A DNA stretch of 64,000 bases from Parasphingorhabdus sp. SCSIO 66989 (GTDB lineage Bacteria > Pseudomonadota > Alphaproteobacteria > Sphingomonadales > Sphingomonadaceae), in NCBI RefSeq assembly GCF_032852305.1, contig NZ_CP136594.1:1153501-1217500 (forward strand), read 5' to 3'. Positions 9,553 through 19,460 of this stretch are shown piece by piece. The notes beneath the pieces are model-generated. The model saw only the letters and a program-made list of their open reading frames with translations. It was not told where the DNA came from and ran no database searches. Position numbers and translations under genes: made by a program. Positions within the stretch are counted from its first letter, which is position 1. Every line of letters begins with the position of its first letter.

Positions 9553-10780
9553 CGTCATGAACGAGAATAATGCTTCGGTCGCCGACGCGCCCGCCATTGT
9601 CGCGCGCGGTATCTCCAAGCGCTTCAAGAGTCGGTTGGGCCGGTCGGACAAGTCGCAACTGGCGATCTGGTTCTGGGAACTTGACCGTGTCACATTGACA
9701 CTGATCGGCATTTTGATGGGGCTTGGATTGATCGCCGTCGCCGCCGCATCGCCTGCTTCTGCGGCACGGCTTTCTACGGCGAGTGTCACGCTCGATCCGC
9801 TCTACTTCTTTTATCGTCAATTACGCTGGCTCGCTGTGGGTGTGCCGATGATGATCGTCATCTCAATGCTCCCCAAAACCCAGGCGCGCCGATTGGCGAT
9901 TGCTGCGGCGCTGTTCTTTGGCTTGCTGCTTATGCTGGTTCCGATCCTGGGGGAAACCAAAAATGGCGCGCAGCGCTGGATTGGCTATGGTTTGACTATC
10001 CAGCCATCGGAGTTTCTCAAGCCCGCCTTTGCGGTCGCAACGGCCTGGATTTTGTCGCTCAAGGCGCGTGATCCTGACCTGCCGGTCCTGGCGGTGACCT
10101 TTGCCATTACCTGCGCAATTGGCTTTTTCCTGATGATGCAGCCCAATCTCGGCGCGACGATTATCTTCTTTGGCATCTGGTTTGTGCTGGCGCTGCTTGC
10201 TGGGCTCTCCTTCCAGATTATCGCGGTATCGATTGTTGCCGGTATCGGCGGCCTGACCACTGCCTATCTTTTCTATCCGGTGGCGACGCAGCGGATTAAT
10301 GCGTGGCTCTTCGGTGGTGATCAGTTTGACCAGGTCAGCTTTGCCCATAACACGCTGACCAGCAGCGGCTTTATCGGCGCAGGCCCAGGACTGGGCACGG
10401 CGAAGTTTCGCCTGCCTGAAGCGCATACCGACTATATCTTCTCGGTGATTGGTGAGGAATTTGGTCTGCTGGCCTGTGCCGCAATTGCGATATTCTATCT
10501 GGTGTTTATGGGCCGGGTGCTTTTGCGGCTACAAGAGGAGAAAGACCTTTTCCTAACCCTGGCAGTCAGCGGTCTGGCGGCGCAGATTGTTGGTCAGGCG
10601 ATGATCAATATCGCCGTCAACCTCCAGCTCTTCCCGTCCAAAGGGATGACCTTGCCGTTTATCAGCTATGGTGGGTCATCGATGCTGGCATTGTGTTTTG
10701 CCGCTGGTTTGCTGCTCGCCTTGAGCCGCAGAAACCCCTATCTTGACCGCTCCTCATTTGACAGGAGTTGGCAGCAGTGA
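9542..10780 (+). CDS. ftsW: Septal SEDS glycosyltransferase FtsW
   Basis: FtsW polymerises lipid II at the septum with FtsI. The protein has a ~55-residue cytoplasmic N-terminal extension followed by about ten membrane helices of the SEDS/RodA type. Family motifs are GAQRWIG, QPSEFLKPAFA, HTDYIFSVIGEEFGL and LPFISYGGSSM. I chose GTG 9542 because GAGGAGG sits six bases upstream; ATG 9521 in the same frame has no ribosome binding site and would overlap murD more. With GTG the length is 412 residues. Confidence 0.94.
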   Translation: MTDNVMNENNASVADAPAIVARGISKRFKSRLGRSDKSQLAIWFWELDRVTLTLIGILMGLGLIAVAAASPASAARLSTASVTLDPLYFFYRQLRWLAVGVPMMIVISMLPKTQARRLAIAAALFFGLLLMLVPILGETKNGAQRWIGYGLTIQPSEFLKPAFAVATAWILSLKARDPDLPVLAVTFAITCAIGFFLMMQPNLGATIIFFGIWFVLALLAGLSFQIIAVSIVAGIGGLTTAYLFYPVATQRINAWLFGGDQFDQVSFAHNTLTSSGFIGAGPGLGTAKFRLPEAHTDYIFSVIGEEFGLLACAAIAIFYLVFMGRVLLRLQEEKDLFLTLAVSGLAAQIVGQAMINIAVNLQLFPSKGMTLPFISYGGSSMLALCFAAGLLLALSRRNPYLDRSSFDRSWQQ

Positions 10781-11973
10781 CTAAAGTTTCCCGCCATTAT
10801 GTTCTCGCCGCCGGAGGGACGGGCGGCCATATGATTCCCGCCTATTCACTGGGCGAGGAATTGATGAAGCGCGGCCATCGCGTTGCCCTGCTCACCGATG
10901 AGCGCGGCGCGAAGATTCCCGGTATCTTTGAAGAAGGTCAGGTACATATCCTGCCGACCGGCAGGCTGTCCGGTGGACCGCTGGCCAAGCTGAAAGGCCT
11001 TCGCAGCATCTGGACCGCGCGCAAAATGGCGCTGGAGCTGATAAAGACTTTTCAACCCACAGCGGTTGTTGGCTTTGGCGGCTATCCTGCATTGCCAACC
11101 TTGTTGGCCGCACACCGCTCCAAGCTACCGACCATTGTGCATGAGCAGAATGCGGTCTTTGGGCGCGTCAACCGGCTGATGGCGCGCAAGGTCGGGGCGA
11201 TTGCCACCGCCTATAAAAAGGTCGAGCGGCTCGACAGCAAATATGCCCATAAGGTGCATGTCGTCGGCAATCCGGTGCGGCAGGCGATCCTCGATATCCG
11301 CACCCAGGATTTTCCGCCCTTCCTACCCGATGGCATTTTCCGGGTGCTGGTAACCGGCGGTAGTCAGGGCGCGAGCATTCTCTCCGACGTGGTACCCGAC
11401 GGTCTGGCGATGTTGCCGACGCATCTGCGCCGTCGCCTGCAGGTGACGCAGCAATGCCGTGAGGAGGATATCGACAAGGTGCGCGAGCGCTATGCCGCGC
11501 ATGAGATTCCGGCGGAGCTTGCGACCTATCTCAATGATCTGCCTGATCGCCTTGCCTGGTCGCACCTGTTTATCGGCCGTGCCGGTGCTTCGACCATTGC
11601 CGAACTAACTGTAGCCGGACGTCCCGCGATTTTGGTGCCACTGCCAATCGCGACCGACAATCACCAGACCTTCAATGTCAAGGATATGGTTGAGGCGGGC
11701 GGCGCACGCTCGATCCAGCAGCCGCAATTTACCGCCAAGGAATTGGCCAAGCAGATTCAGAAAATGGCGATGGACCCGGCGTCGCTCGAAAATGCAGCGC
11801 TGGCGGCGCATAAATGCGGCTACCCCAATGCGACGCAGGACCTTGCCGATCTGGTGGAAAGCGCTGGCGGCGATCCGCTGACCGATACCATCCGCATTCG
11901 TCCCTCCGAACAGGGTCTCGCCACTGCCAAGGAATCCTTGGCGCGCACCAGTGACCAGAAAGAGAGCGTCTGA
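10777..11973 (+). CDS. murG: Lipid II synthase MurG
   Basis: MurG transfers GlcNAc to lipid I on the inner face of the membrane. The protein (398 residues) has the N-terminal GGTGGHM loop, [33 protein letters not shown] and the UDP-GlcNAc-binding C-terminal stretch [23 protein letters not shown] 10777 overlaps the ftsW stop as GTGA with CAGGAG upstream; TTG 10768 is the alternative. The C-terminal ~30 residues beyond the fold look unstructured. Confidence 0.95.
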   Translation: MTKVSRHYVLAAGGTGGHMIPAYSLGEELMKRGHRVALLTDERGAKIPGIFEEGQVHILPTGRLSGGPLAKLKGLRSIWTARKMALELIKTFQPTAVVGFGGYPALPTLLAAHRSKLPTIVHEQNAVFGRVNRLMARKVGAIATAYKKVERLDSKYAHKVHVVGNPVRQAILDIRTQDFPPFLPDGIFRVLVTGGSQGASILSDVVPDGLAMLPTHLRRRLQVTQQCREEDIDKVRERYAAHEIPAELATYLNDLPDRLAWSHLFIGRAGASTIAELTVAGRPAILVPLPIATDNHQTFNVKDMVEAGGARSIQQPQFTAKELAKQIQKMAMDPASLENAALAAHKCGYPNATQDLADLVESAGGDPLTDTIRIRPSEQGLATAKESLARTSDQKESV

Positions 11974-13391
11974 TGCCGGGTGTTGGTACCGATATTGGCA
12001 CCATCCACTTTGTCGGCATTGGCGGCATTGGCATGTCCGGAATAGCCGAGGTAATGCACAATCTGGGCTATAATGTGCAGGGCAGCGATATCGCCGAAAG
12101 CCCGACGGTCGAGCGGCTGCGCGGCAAGGGCATGACGGTGCATATCGGCCATGATCCCGAGCATGTCGCTGATGCCGCAGTGCTGGTCACCTCAACCGCA
12201 GTACGGCGAACCAACCCCGAAGTGGCGCATGCGCTGGAACACCGTATCCCGGTGGTGCGCCGCGCCGAGATGCTGGCCGAGCTGATGCGGCTAAAATCCA
12301 CCATCGCCATAGCCGGGACCCATGGCAAGACGACCACCACCTCGATGGTCGCGGCGATGCTCGATGCTGGCGGTATCGACCCTACAGTGATCAATGGCGG
12401 CATTATCAATCAATACGGCTCCAATGCGCGGCTGGGTGACAGCGACTGGATGGTGGTTGAGGCCGATGAAAGCGATGGCAGCTTCTTGCGGCTCGACGGT
12501 ACTTTGGCCGTGGTCACCAATATCGATCCTGAACATCTCGATCATTATGGCAGCTTTGATGCGATCAAATCCGCCTTTGTCGAGTTTATCGAGAATGTGC
12601 CTTTTTACGGCGCGGCGATTTTGTGCATCGATCACCCGGAAGTGCAGGCGCTGCTGCCACGGGTGAAGGACCGGCGGCTGATTTCCTATGGTTTTTCCGC
12701 GCAAGCCGATATTCGCGGCGACAATGTCACGCCGTTTCCAGGCGGCAACCGCTTTGATGTGGTGGTGCGCGACCGTGATGGCGAGACGCGCACGATAGAG
12801 GGCGTGACCCTGCCGATGCCGGGACGGCATAATGTCCAAAATGCACTGGCGGCGGTCGCGGTTGGCCTGCAAATGGGCATGAGCGATGAAGCGGTCCGCA
12901 CCGGTTTTGACAGCTTTGGCGGTGTGAAACGGCGCTTTACCCGGGTCGGCACCATCACAGTGGATGGTGGCGAGGCCGCGATTATCGACGATTACGGCCA
13001 TCATCCCGTTGAGATACAGGCGGTGCTTTCAGCCGCACGCGAGGGCGCCAAGGGCCGCGTGATCGCGGTGTGTCAACCGCATCGCTATACCCGGCTGCGC
13101 GATCATATGGACGCGTTTCAGGGCTGCTTTAACGATGCCGATATTGTGCTGGTCACGCCGGTGTTCAAAGCGGGTGAAGAGCCGATTGAGGGCGTCGACA
13201 GTGATGCACTGGTCGCGGGCTTGAAACAGCGTGGTCATCGCGAGGCGGCGTTGGTTTCGGATGGGGATGATCTGGCTCGGGTTTTGGCCGGGATCGTGCG
13301 CGCGGATGATATGGTCGTATGCCTGGGCGCGGGCGATATAACCAAATGGGCTGCGGGCCTGGCTGACGCGGTGATGGAGGCGCGTAAATGA
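11973..13391 (+). CDS. murC: UDP-MurNAc:L-Ala ligase
   Basis: MurC starts the peptide stem by adding L-alanine to UDP-MurNAc. The 472 residues show [17 protein letters not shown], the ATP loop [14 protein letters not shown] near residue 110, [22 protein letters not shown] and [10 protein letters not shown]. The start shares a base with the murG stop; the stop overlaps murB as ATGA. Confidence 0.97.
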   Translation: MPGVGTDIGTIHFVGIGGIGMSGIAEVMHNLGYNVQGSDIAESPTVERLRGKGMTVHIGHDPEHVADAAVLVTSTAVRRTNPEVAHALEHRIPVVRRAEMLAELMRLKSTIAIAGTHGKTTTTSMVAAMLDAGGIDPTVINGGIINQYGSNARLGDSDWMVVEADESDGSFLRLDGTLAVVTNIDPEHLDHYGSFDAIKSAFVEFIENVPFYGAAILCIDHPEVQALLPRVKDRRLISYGFSAQADIRGDNVTPFPGGNRFDVVVRDRDGETRTIEGVTLPMPGRHNVQNALAAVAVGLQMGMSDEAVRTGFDSFGGVKRRFTRVGTITVDGGEAAIIDDYGHHPVEIQAVLSAAREGAKGRVIAVCQPHRYTRLRDHMDAFQGCFNDADIVLVTPVFKAGEEPIEGVDSDALVAGLKQRGHREAALVSDGDDLARVLAGIVRADDMVVCLGAGDITKWAAGLADAVMEARK

Positions 13392-14368
13392 ACGCGGCGC
13401 AATCACCCACTCCGTTCGCCTCGAGCGAAGTCGAGAGGCAGGCAGCAGGCACGGTGTCTCGACTGCGCTCGACACGAACGGGTGAAGAGATTGTTGTTCG
13501 TGGTAAGCTCAAATCCCAAGCACCACTCGCACCATTGGTTTGGTTCAAATCGGGCGGCCATGCCGACTGGCTGTTCGAGCCCAAGGATGCAAACGACCTC
13601 GCCGATTTTCTGAAGCAGCTTGATGGCACTCTGCCCGTATGGCCGCTTGGCCTTGGCTCCAACTGCATCATTCGCGATGGCGGCATACGCGGCGTGGTAG
13701 TGCGGCTCGGCAAGCCCTTTGCCAAAGTCGAAGAAGCAGGCGAAAACCGCATGCGCTGCGGCGGGGGAGCTTCGGGCATATTGGTATCGTCCAAGGCACG
13801 AGATGCCGGCCTTGGCGGGCTGGAGTTTCTGCGCGGTATTCCCGGCACGGTCGGCGGTTTTGTCCGCATGAATGGCGGTGCCTATGGCCGCGAAGTTAGC
13901 GATGTACTGATCAGCTGCGATGTGGTTCTGCCCTCAGGCGAGACACAGACATTGGATGCGGCGGAACTCAACTATAGCTATCGCCACAGCGAATTGCCCG
14001 AGGGTGCGATTGTTGTCAGTGCCTTGTTTCAGGGAACGCCCGCCGACAGGGACGCCATTCAGGCGGAGATGGACCGCATCGCCCAGGCGCGCGAAGACTC
14101 CCAGCCTCTCCGTTCCAAAACCGGCGGTTCGACTTTCAAAAATCCCGATGGCCATAAGGCATGGCAGCTTGTCGATGCGGCAGGTTGTCGAGGCCTCAAA
14201 GTCGGCGGCGCGCAGGTGAGTGAGAAGCACACCAATTTCCTGATCAACACCGGCGATGCCAGCAGTGCGGATATTGAAGCGCTGGGTGAAGAGGTACGCC
14301 GCCGCGTCAGGGACGATTCAGGTGTCGAGCTGCAATGGGAAATCCAGCGCGTGGGGGAAAAGGGATGA
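13388..14368 (+). CDS. murB: UDP-N-acetylenolpyruvoylglucosamine reductase with repeat-derived N terminus
   Basis: MurB reduces UDP-GlcNAc-enolpyruvate to UDP-MurNAc using FAD and NADPH. The catalytic part starts near [20 protein letters not shown] and shows [30 protein letters not shown], the catalytic serine in GGSTFKNP and the terminal glutamate in LQWEIQ. Residues ~9-32 are translated from a palindromic repeat (13412-13482) that also occurs at 14389, 26068 and 42658. The only usual start codon between this element and the core is a TTG inside the conserved LAPLVWF stretch, too late to be the start. The ATG at 13388 (ATGA overlap with murC) or a GTG inside the repeat must therefore be used, and MurB carries repeat-encoded residues. 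Confidence 0.94.
   Translation: MNAAQSPTPFASSEVERQAAGTVSRLRSTRTGEEIVVRGKLKSQAPLAPLVWFKSGGHADWLFEPKDANDLADFLKQLDGTLPVWPLGLGSNCIIRDGGIRGVVVRLGKPFAKVEEAGENRMRCGGGASGILVSSKARDAGLGGLEFLRGIPGTVGGFVRMNGGAYGREVSDVLISCDVVLPSGETQTLDAAELNYSYRHSELPEGAIVVSALFQGTPADRDAIQAEMDRIAQAREDSQPLRSKTGGSTFKNPDGHKAWQLVDAAGCRGLKVGGAQVSEKHTNFLINTGDASSADIEALGEEVRRRVRDDSGVELQWEIQRVGEKG
13412..13482. repeat. Palindromic repeat family A, copy inside murB
   Basis: The element begins CCGTTCGCCTCGAGCGAAG and ends GCTCGACACGAACGG, so its ends are inverted copies (CCGTTCG/CGAACGG) around two inner hairpins of the GAGCGAAGTC/GACTGCGCTC kind. It is 71 bp long and read in frame within murB. Related copies lie at 14389-14462, 26068-26139 and 42658-42784, all between genes. 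Confidence 0.85.
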
Positions 14369-14388
14369 GAGATATTCTGCATCTTTTT

Positions 14389-14462
14389 CCGTTCGTGTCG
14401 AGCGTAGTCGAGACACGGCTCTCCACTTGCACCAGCCTCTCGACTTCGCTCGAGGCGAACGG
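14389..14462. repeat. Palindromic repeat family A, murB-ddl spacer
   Basis: A 74-bp element with CCGTTCG and CGAACGG ends, about 20 bases after the murB stop and 27 before ddl. Its two arms contain GAGCGTAGTCGAGACA and TCTCGACTTCGCTCGAGG. As RNA it would form a strong hairpin within the otherwise overlapping dcw operon and may affect processing or distal expression. Confidence 0.85.
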
Positions 14463-14489
14463 ATTTTTTGAACTTATTGGATCTAAAAC

Positions 14490-15413
14490 ATGACCCTCGC
14501 CAAACTCCATATCGCGGTTTTGATGGGTGGCTGGTCATCCGAGCGCGAGGTTTCGCTGATGTCCGGTGAGGGCATTGCCGAGGCACTTGAAAGCCGTGGG
14601 CACAAGGTGACCCGCATCGATATGGATCGCAACATTGCTTCGGTGATGGAAGGCGTGCGGCCCGATGTTGTGTTTAATGCACTGCATGGCACGCCCGGGG
14701 AAGATGGCCGGGTGCAGGGTATGCTCGATCTGATGCAGATACCCTATACCCATAGCGGCATGGCGGCTTCGGTCATCGCGATTGACAAGCAGCTGACCAA
14801 GAATGAGCTTGTTCCGCATGGCATCCCGATGCCGGACGGTGAGATCATACAGAGCGAGAGCCTTTACAGCGCCGACCCGATGCCGCGCCCCTATGTGTTG
14901 AAGCCGGTCAATGAAGGCTCGTCCGTCGGCGTCGCTATCGTCAAAGAGGACGGTAATTACGGCAGCCCTATTGCACGAGATAGCGAAGGCCCGTGGCAGG
15001 AATTTGATGAGCTACTCGCCGAACCCTTTATCCGTGGGCGCGAACTGACCACCGCTGTGATTGGTGATAAGCCGCTGACCGTCACCGAGCTGCGGGCTAA
15101 ATCGGGCTTTTATGATTATGATGCCAAATATACCGAAGGCCTGACCGAGCATATTTGCCCAGCGGACATCCCCCAGGACATTCATGATCTGTGCCTCAAA
15201 TATGCGCTGGAGGCGCATCGTCTGCTCGGCTGCAAGGGTGTTTCGCGCAGCGACTATCGCTGGGATGACAGCAAGGGTGCAGACGGCCTGTTCCTGCTTG
15301 AGGTCAACACCCAGCCGGGGATGACACCTTATAGCCTGGTGCCCGAACAGGCGGCGCATATCGGCATGGATTATCCGACACTGGTCGAGGCAATCGTGGA
15401 GGCGGCCTTATGA
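14490..15413 (+). CDS. ddl: D-alanine--D-alanine ligase
   Basis: Ddl makes the D-Ala-D-Ala dipeptide used by MurF. The 307-residue ATP-grasp enzyme has GGWSSEREVSLMSG at the N terminus, KPVNEGSSVGV for ATP binding and LLEVNTQPGMTPYSL with metal-binding residues. The ATG at 14490 lacks a good ribosome binding site, and the gene is set off from murB by a palindromic repeat; translation may be weaker than for its neighbours. The stop overlaps ftsQ as ATGA. Confidence 0.96.
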   Translation: MTLAKLHIAVLMGGWSSEREVSLMSGEGIAEALESRGHKVTRIDMDRNIASVMEGVRPDVVFNALHGTPGEDGRVQGMLDLMQIPYTHSGMAASVIAIDKQLTKNELVPHGIPMPDGEIIQSESLYSADPMPRPYVLKPVNEGSSVGVAIVKEDGNYGSPIARDSEGPWQEFDELLAEPFIRGRELTTAVIGDKPLTVTELRAKSGFYDYDAKYTEGLTEHICPADIPQDIHDLCLKYALEAHRLLGCKGVSRSDYRWDDSKGADGLFLLEVNTQPGMTPYSLVPEQAAHIGMDYPTLVEAIVEAAL

Positions 15414-16297
15414 CAGCAGCAAAAACCAAACGCGGCAAACCGCAAAAGGCACGAAAATCGCCGCAGCGAAAGCGGACGGTAAAACGCACAAGCATAATGG
15501 ACCGGCTGCTCAAGGTTCTGCCGTTTACCCCGGAACAGGTACAGCGGGCGATGACCTTTGCGATTGTCGCCGGGGTCGTGCTTGGTGTTCTGGCGGTCGC
15601 CAAGATTGCGGGGGTTACTGATCGCGCCGGCACGCAACTGGCTGAGATCGCAGGCGATGCCGGATTTGAGGTCAAGCATGTTGAAGTGCGGGGCCTTGAA
15701 AATGTCAACGAGCTGAAAGTCTATGAGATTGTCCTCGCCGAAAAAGACCGGGCCATGCCGCTGGTTGATCTCGACCGGCTGCGCAATGAGCTGATGCAAT
15801 TTGGCTGGATTGGTGATGCACGCGTGTCGCGTCAGCTTCCCGATACGCTGATCGTCGACATTGTCGAGCGCGAGCCGCATGCCGTCTGGAATGATGGCAA
15901 GCAATTGGCGATCATCGATGATGAGGGTCGCCTGCTTGAGGTGATTAAGGATGCGCGTGAGGTCGATCTGCCGCTGATCAGCGGCAAGAATGCGAATACC
16001 AAAGCCGCAGCGCTCGATGCGCTGATGGATCAAGCTCCGGCACTGGAACCGATGGTGACCGAGGCCAAATGGGTCGGCAATCGCCGCTGGGACTTGGTGT
16101 TTCAATCCGGCGAGACACTGGCCTTGCCCGAAGGCGAGGAAGCATCGAAGGCTGCCTTTGTGACCTTTGCCCGGATGGAAGGCGTTAACCGGCTGCTCGG
16201 CACCGGGGTTACCCATTTTGATCTGCGCGACCCGGATCGAGCCTATTTCCGTCTGCCGCAAGAGGGTAGCTCCGCAGGTGGGGAGGCACAGCCATGA
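15410..16297 (+). CDS. ftsQ: Division protein FtsQ
   Basis: FtsQ is a bitopic divisome scaffold that recruits FtsL/FtsB. The 295-residue protein has a long basic cytoplasmic tail (~45 residues, KRGKPQKARKSPQRKR), one membrane helix (MTFAIVAGVVLGVLAVAKIA), a POTRA domain starting KHVEVRGLENVNELKVYEI, and an FtsQ domain with DTLIVDIVEREPHAVW. It overlaps ddl and ftsA by four bases each. Confidence 0.93.
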   Translation: MTAAKTKRGKPQKARKSPQRKRTVKRTSIMDRLLKVLPFTPEQVQRAMTFAIVAGVVLGVLAVAKIAGVTDRAGTQLAEIAGDAGFEVKHVEVRGLENVNELKVYEIVLAEKDRAMPLVDLDRLRNELMQFGWIGDARVSRQLPDTLIVDIVEREPHAVWNDGKQLAIIDDEGRLLEVIKDAREVDLPLISGKNANTKAAALDALMDQAPALEPMVTEAKWVGNRRWDLVFQSGETLALPEGEEASKAAFVTFARMEGVNRLLGTGVTHFDLRDPDRAYFRLPQEGSSAGGEAQP

Positions 16298-17577
16298 GCA
16301 GTTCGCCGATCACCAAAGTCTATACCGCGCTCGATATCGGTTCCTCCAAAGTCAGCGCGTTGATTGCCGGGCGCAATGAAGAGGGCAATCTGGTTGCACT
16401 TGGCACCGGGCAGCATGCCAGCGAAGGCGTAAAGCGCGGCTATGTCACCGATGTTGAGCGCACCGAACATGCGGTACGCAATGCGGTGGAACAGGCCGAA
16501 CGGATGGCGGGCATCAATGTCGAGCAGATCTGGGTCGGCTGCACCTCGGGCGGGTTGGTCAGCCGCATCACCACCGTCGAGACTGAATTGCATGGCGAGC
16601 GGATCGAGCAGGATGATATTGACTATCTGCTCGGTCATGGCCGTGATGCGATTGAGCCCGATGGCCGTATGGTGCTGCATGCCGAACCGGCGCTCTACAC
16701 CCTCGATGGTCAGGCCAAGGTGAAGGAGCCCAAGGGGCTTCACGCTGACCGGCTTGGTGTCGATATCCATGTGGTGCTTGCTGATGGAGCACCGGTCCGC
16801 AATATCGATATGTGCGTGCGTGCTGCGCATCTCGATGTGCGAGCAGTCGTGGCCGCGCCGATTGCTTGTGGTCTGGCCTGTCTCAGCGAAGAGGAGCGCG
16901 AACTGGGCGTTGCTCTGGTTGAGCTGGGCGCAGCGGTGACCAATATCTCGCTTTATGCCGGAGGTATGCTGGTCGGGCTGCACAGCATCCCCTATGGCGC
17001 GTCGGATATGACCGATGCCATCGCCTCGGCTTTCGGTATCCGGCGCAATGAGGCGGAGCGGCTCAAATGCTTTTATGGTTCGGCCATTGCCAGCCCTGCC
17101 GATCATCGTGAAATGATCCCGATCAAGCGGTCGGTTGACGGTATTGTCGGCAGCAAGCAGGATGAGGAAGGGGGCAGCGACGACAGGATTGCCCGGGCCG
17201 AACTGGTCAGCGTGATTGTCCAGCAGCTTGATTATCTGCTGAGTGAAGTCTCCACCGGCCTTAAACAGCTTGGCTTTGCCGGACCACGCGGCAAGATGGT
17301 GGTGCTCACAGGCGGTGGTGCAGAGCTCAAAGGCATTGCCGACTATGCTCAGGGTGTATTTGGCCAGACGGTGCGCATTGGTGCGCCGATCAAGATGCAA
17401 GGCCTGCCAGAGGCGCATAGCGGCCCGGCCTTTTCCACATTGGCCGGTCTGGTGCGTTATGCCGACCAGAATCCGCGCGATATCCGCTTGATGCTGCCTC
17501 AAAAACAGGTGGTCCATGGCTATTCCGGTCTGGCCGCATTTCGGCGGCTTTGGCAGACGTTGAAAGAGGAATATTGA
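16294..17577 (+). CDS. ftsA: Division protein FtsA
   Basis: FtsA is an actin-like ATPase that tethers FtsZ to the membrane. The 427 residues open with TALDIGSSKVSALIAG (phosphate 1 loop) and contain VELGAAVTNISLYAGG (phosphate 2) and VLTGGGAELKGIADYA (adenosine loop). The C terminus, LAAFRRLWQTLKEEY, is an amphipathic helix matching the membrane-targeting sequence. It overlaps ftsQ by four bases. A 174-base leader with regulatory-looking sites separates it from ftsZ. Confidence 0.96.
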   Translation: MSSSPITKVYTALDIGSSKVSALIAGRNEEGNLVALGTGQHASEGVKRGYVTDVERTEHAVRNAVEQAERMAGINVEQIWVGCTSGGLVSRITTVETELHGERIEQDDIDYLLGHGRDAIEPDGRMVLHAEPALYTLDGQAKVKEPKGLHADRLGVDIHVVLADGAPVRNIDMCVRAAHLDVRAVVAAPIACGLACLSEEERELGVALVELGAAVTNISLYAGGMLVGLHSIPYGASDMTDAIASAFGIRRNEAERLKCFYGSAIASPADHREMIPIKRSVDGIVGSKQDEEGGSDDRIARAELVSVIVQQLDYLLSEVSTGLKQLGFAGPRGKMVVLTGGGAELKGIADYAQGVFGQTVRIGAPIKMQGLPEAHSGPAFSTLAGLVRYADQNPRDIRLMLPQKQVVHGYSGLAAFRRLWQTLKEEY

Positions 17578-17641
17578 ACCTTCTCGAGACGCGCCGGGAG
17601 CGTCGGCTGAAGAGTTCTGGGGAAAGGTAAAGTTTTTACGT

Positions 17642-17678
17642 GATTCGGCGATTCATTCTGTGCAATGACTATGGTTAA
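17642..17678. promoter_or_regulatory. Two GANTC sites and a CtrA half-site upstream of ftsZ
   Basis: GATTC occurs at 17642-17646 and 17650-17654, and ATGGTTAA at 17671-17678 is the exact complement of the CtrA half-site TTAACCAT. In Caulobacter, ftsZ is controlled by CtrA and by CcrM methylation of GANTC with GcrA. The cluster lies 75-110 bases before the ftsZ start in the only sizeable gap of the distal dcw operon, so a separate cell-cycle-controlled ftsZ promoter is plausible. Confidence 0.5.
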
Positions 17679-17751
17679 TCAACTACAGAACCGTCGCAGG
17701 ACATAACGGGTATTTGTGGGTCGCGTGAGAGGCGATCAGGGAGTGAAGATT

Positions 17752-19299
17752 ATGAGTATCGATATTGGTCCCCCGGCAATGGATGAGCTTCGGCCCCGCA
17801 TTGCGGTTATCGGTGTTGGCGGCGCCGGAGGCAATGCCATTGCGAATATGATTGCCGCCAGCGTTGAGGGCGTCGATTTCATTATCGCCAATACAGACGC
17901 GCAGGCGTTGAACAGCTCGGTCGCCGAACAGCGCATCCAGCTTGGCCCTGATATTACGCAGGGTCTGGGTGCCGGATCGCGCCCTGAAGTTGGTCGCGCT
18001 GCGGCGGAAGAGACCATGGCGGAAATAGACAAGACGCTGGATGGCGCACATATGTGCTTTATCGCCGCCGGCATGGGCGGCGGCACTGGCACTGGCGCCG
18101 CTCCGGTCATCGCCAAGATTGCGCGTGACAAGGGCATATTAACGGTCGGCGTTGTGACCAAGCCGTTCACCTTTGAAGGCTCACGCCGCATGCGCGCGGC
18201 AGAGGCGGGGATTGAGGAACTGCAGAAAAATGTCGATACGCTGATCGTCATTCCCAATCAGAACCTGTTCCTGATCGCCAATGCCGACACCACTTTCAAA
18301 GAAGCCTTCACCATGGCGGATGAAGTGCTGCAACAGGGTGTCCGCTCGATTACCGACCTGATGGTCATGCCCGGCCTGATCAATCTTGATTTTGCCGATG
18401 TCCGTTCCGTCATGCGTGAGATGGGCAAGGCGATGATGGGCACAGGCGAAGCCGAAGGTGATGGTCGTGCGCTGGAAGCTGCCGAGAAGGCCATCGCCAA
18501 TCCGCTGCTTGACGGTGTTTCGATGCAGGGTGCCAAAGGGGTTATCATCTCCATCACCGGCGGCGATGATATGCGCCTGATGGAGGTCGATGAGGCTGCG
18601 AATCATATCCGTGAGCTGGTTGATGCCGATGCCAATATCATTTGGGGTTCTGCCTTTAACGATGATCTGTCCGGCAAAATCCGTGTTTCCGTGGTCGCTA
18701 CTGGTATCGATAGCGATGGCGCGGTCAGCGAAGATAATGCGCGGCCTTTCTCGTTCGCACGCAACGCTGCCCCAGCGGCAGCGCCAGTGCAGGAAACACC
18801 TGTGGTGGAAGAAGAGGCACCTGCTGAAGAGGCTACTGCGCCTGAAGTTGAAGACAGCGGTGCTGAAGCAGAACAGCGTATGCCATTGGTCACGCCGACC
18901 GGCGGTGACAGCCTGACCGACACATCGTCAACCCCGCTCAATTTGCGGGTGGCTGCTGAACCAGCGGCGGAGTCACCCGTGGCAGCAGCAGCTGCGCCGG
19001 TTGAAGATGCACCAATTGCGGAAAATGAGGCAGAGGATGAGCTGCTGCTTGACACTGAATCGATGGAAGAGCAGCCGGAAGCCGATGAACCGCCAGTATT
19101 ACAGCCGCCCGAGCCAGCCAACAGCGATGAAATAGAGCCAAGCAAGCCCGCACCGCGTATCGCCAATGGCGGCGGCACTCTGTTTGAACGCATGGCCAAT
19201 CTCTCGCGTAACGAACGTGGCGAAGAGGATAAAGATCAGCCAGAGGATGGCGGCTCGCTGAACATCCCGCGTTTTCTGAACCGGCAGAACAACCAGTAA
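17752..19299 (+). CDS. ftsZ: Division GTPase FtsZ
   Basis: FtsZ polymerises into the Z ring. The tubulin-like core has [13 protein letters not shown], the GTP signature [15 protein letters not shown] and the T7 loop FADVRSVM. From about residue 335 a linker of ~165 residues follows, very rich in Ala, Glu and Pro, typical in kind for alphaproteobacteria. The protein ends with [13 protein letters not shown], the C-terminal peptide that binds FtsA and other partners. I chose ATG 17752 with AGGGAG upstream (515 residues); a GTG at 17716 would add 12 residues with no ribosome binding site. Confidence 0.97.
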   Translation: MSIDIGPPAMDELRPRIAVIGVGGAGGNAIANMIAASVEGVDFIIANTDAQALNSSVAEQRIQLGPDITQGLGAGSRPEVGRAAAEETMAEIDKTLDGAHMCFIAAGMGGGTGTGAAPVIAKIARDKGILTVGVVTKPFTFEGSRRMRAAEAGIEELQKNVDTLIVIPNQNLFLIANADTTFKEAFTMADEVLQQGVRSITDLMVMPGLINLDFADVRSVMREMGKAMMGTGEAEGDGRALEAAEKAIANPLLDGVSMQGAKGVIISITGGDDMRLMEVDEAANHIRELVDADANIIWGSAFNDDLSGKIRVSVVATGIDSDGAVSEDNARPFSFARNAAPAAAPVQETPVVEEEAPAEEATAPEVEDSGAEAEQRMPLVTPTGGDSLTDTSSTPLNLRVAAEPAAESPVAAAAAPVEDAPIAENEAEDELLLDTESMEEQPEADEPPVLQPPEPANSDEIEPSKPAPRIANGGGTLFERMANLSRNERGEEDKDQPEDGGSLNIPRFLNRQNNQ

Positions 19300-19330
19300 A
19301 CGATCATTTTGGGTTTAGTATATCTAGCAA

Positions 19331-19358
19331 AGGGCGGGCACAGCAATGTGTCCGCCCT
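19331..19358 (+). terminator. Stem-loop after ftsZ
   Basis: AGGGCGGGCACA and TGTGTCCGCCCT form a 12-bp stem with one G-U pair around a GCAA loop, 32 bases after the ftsZ stop. A weak T-containing tail follows. It is the likely end of the dcw operon, which has no gene on the plus strand before 19461. Confidence 0.7.
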
Positions 19359-19460
19359 CTTGCTATTACGGCTCTTGCGGCCTGCTAGCTGTGCAGAAAT
19401 TGCGATTAAAATCATGACTTTTGCTCGCTGGACCGGACATATTCCGATAGGGTTCCGTCA

